Positions 63,689 to 64,000 of a stretch of 64,000 nucleotides of DNA are shown one piece after another. The notes under the pieces were generated by a model that saw nothing but the letters and a program-made list of their open reading frames with translations, made no database searches and was not told where the DNA came from. Numbering within the stretch: position 1 is the stretch's first letter; each line of letters begins with the position of its first letter. A program made the position numbers and the translations under genes. The DNA comes from Clostridium sp. OS1-26 (GTDB lineage: Bacteria > Bacillota > Clostridia > Clostridiales > Clostridiaceae): contig NZ_CP133264.1 in NCBI RefSeq assembly GCF_030915445.1, positions 620,001 to 684,000 on the forward strand, read 5' to 3'.

Positions 63689-64000
63689 TTATTTTAACTC
63701 TACTACTGTAACTCCAGTTCCACCTTCTCCATACTCTCCTAATCTATAATTTTTCACATGAGTATGTCTTTTAAGCATGTCATTTATTGCATTTCTAAGA
63801 ACTCCTGTGCCTTTACCATGAATAATGGTTACTTCCTTTAATCCAGCCATATAAGCATCATCTAAATATTTATCCACAGTATACGATGCCGCTATTGAAT
63901 CCATTCCTCTTAAATCTACAGATGAAGAAACAGATCTTAAATTTAGTTTTGCTTCCCTTTTCATCATTTTCTTTTCTTCTTTTGATTGACCTTTAGAAGC
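63689..64000 (-). CDS. mutS2: Endonuclease MutS2, C-terminal Smr domain (partial)
   Basis: Only the last 103 residues are in the window; the gene runs past position 64000. The segment [33 protein letters not shown] and [13 protein letters not shown] is the Smr nuclease domain that ends MutS2, preceded by a lysine-rich linker ([18 protein letters not shown]). MutS2 suppresses recombination and rescues collided ribosomes in Bacillus. A stand-alone Smr protein is excluded as the frame stays open to the window edge. Confidence 0.88.
   Translation of the reverse strand, partial: ASKGQSKEEKKMMKREAKLNLRSVSSSVDLRGMDSIAASYTVDKYLDDAYMAGLKEVTIIHGKGTGVLRNAINDMLKRHTHVKNYRLGEYGEGGTGVTVVELK

Noticed and set aside
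63689-64000. Stand-alone Smr-domain protein
   Set aside because: The frame stays open to the window edge with a typical MutS2 linker; the internal ATG at 63967 has no ribosome binding site of note.

Overview
The window is a strongly AT-rich (low-G+C) stretch of a spore-forming, anaerobic Firmicute chromosome, most likely a Clostridium sensu stricto species of the amino-acid-fermenting type. The evidence is the sporulation genes (spoIIAA-spoIIAB-sigF, a pdaA-like cortex deacetylase, a BofC-like protein), the SCIFF peptide with its radical-SAM maturase, indolepyruvate:ferredoxin oxidoreductase, a phosphate butyryltransferase-type enzyme, and purine-rich ribosome binding sites throughout. There are no rRNA or tRNA genes, no CRISPR array, no phage genes and no complete insertion sequence.

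Layout. (1) 1-12 kb: the conserved Firmicute block bofC-ruvA-ruvB-queA-tgt-yajC-yrzE ... secD-secF-recJ-apt, all on the minus strand, with scfA-scfB inserted and the recJ position held by a short, catalytically degenerate homologue. (2) 12-20 kb: yebC, yigZ, a HEAT-repeat protein, a MocR-type regulator, a nucleotidyltransferase, a zinc-ribbon protein, and hflX carrying an N-terminal JAMM/RadC-like domain. (3) 20-31 kb, mixed strands: hpt, a class A penicillin-binding protein, the spoIIA operon, speE, a frameshifted Eco57I/TaqI-type DNA methyltransferase, a frameshifted pdaA-like lipoprotein, an Rrf2 regulator and pepV. (4) 31-55 kb, minus strand: a surface-polysaccharide locus with sugar activation (pgm, galU, a UDP-GlcNAc 4,6-dehydratase-like protein, and a WbpA/WbpB/WbpD-like set), a priming transferase, glycosyltransferases, two MurJ-type flippases, two O-antigen ligase/polymerase-type proteins, an acyltransferase and a cell-wall-binding repeat protein. 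(5) 55-64 kb: ctc/rplY, a SpeA-type decarboxylase, iorB-iorA, ptb, an FMN alpha-hydroxyacid dehydrogenase, a DUF523 protein and the C-terminal end of mutS2.

The most unusual content is non-coding. Three families of interspersed structured elements recur. Family A is a mosaic of short palindromic units (six copies). Family B is hairpins with a TAAAT/ATTTA loop; two copies form large multi-branched leaders that end in an identical 20-base tract containing the Shine-Dalgarno sequence, one before ruvA and one before an orphan small gene. Family C is a 228-base hairpin with compensatory base changes between copies; each copy, including a 36-base minimal form, starts 13-17 bases after a stop codon. 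A further structured unit lies between the Rrf2 gene and pepV.

Five genes are interrupted by single-base changes in short homopolymer runs, and all five are surface, cell-wall, sugar-activation or DNA-modification genes. This is either homopolymer sequencing error or on/off switching. Two genes of the polysaccharide locus have their best ribosome binding site placed for an AUU start codon.
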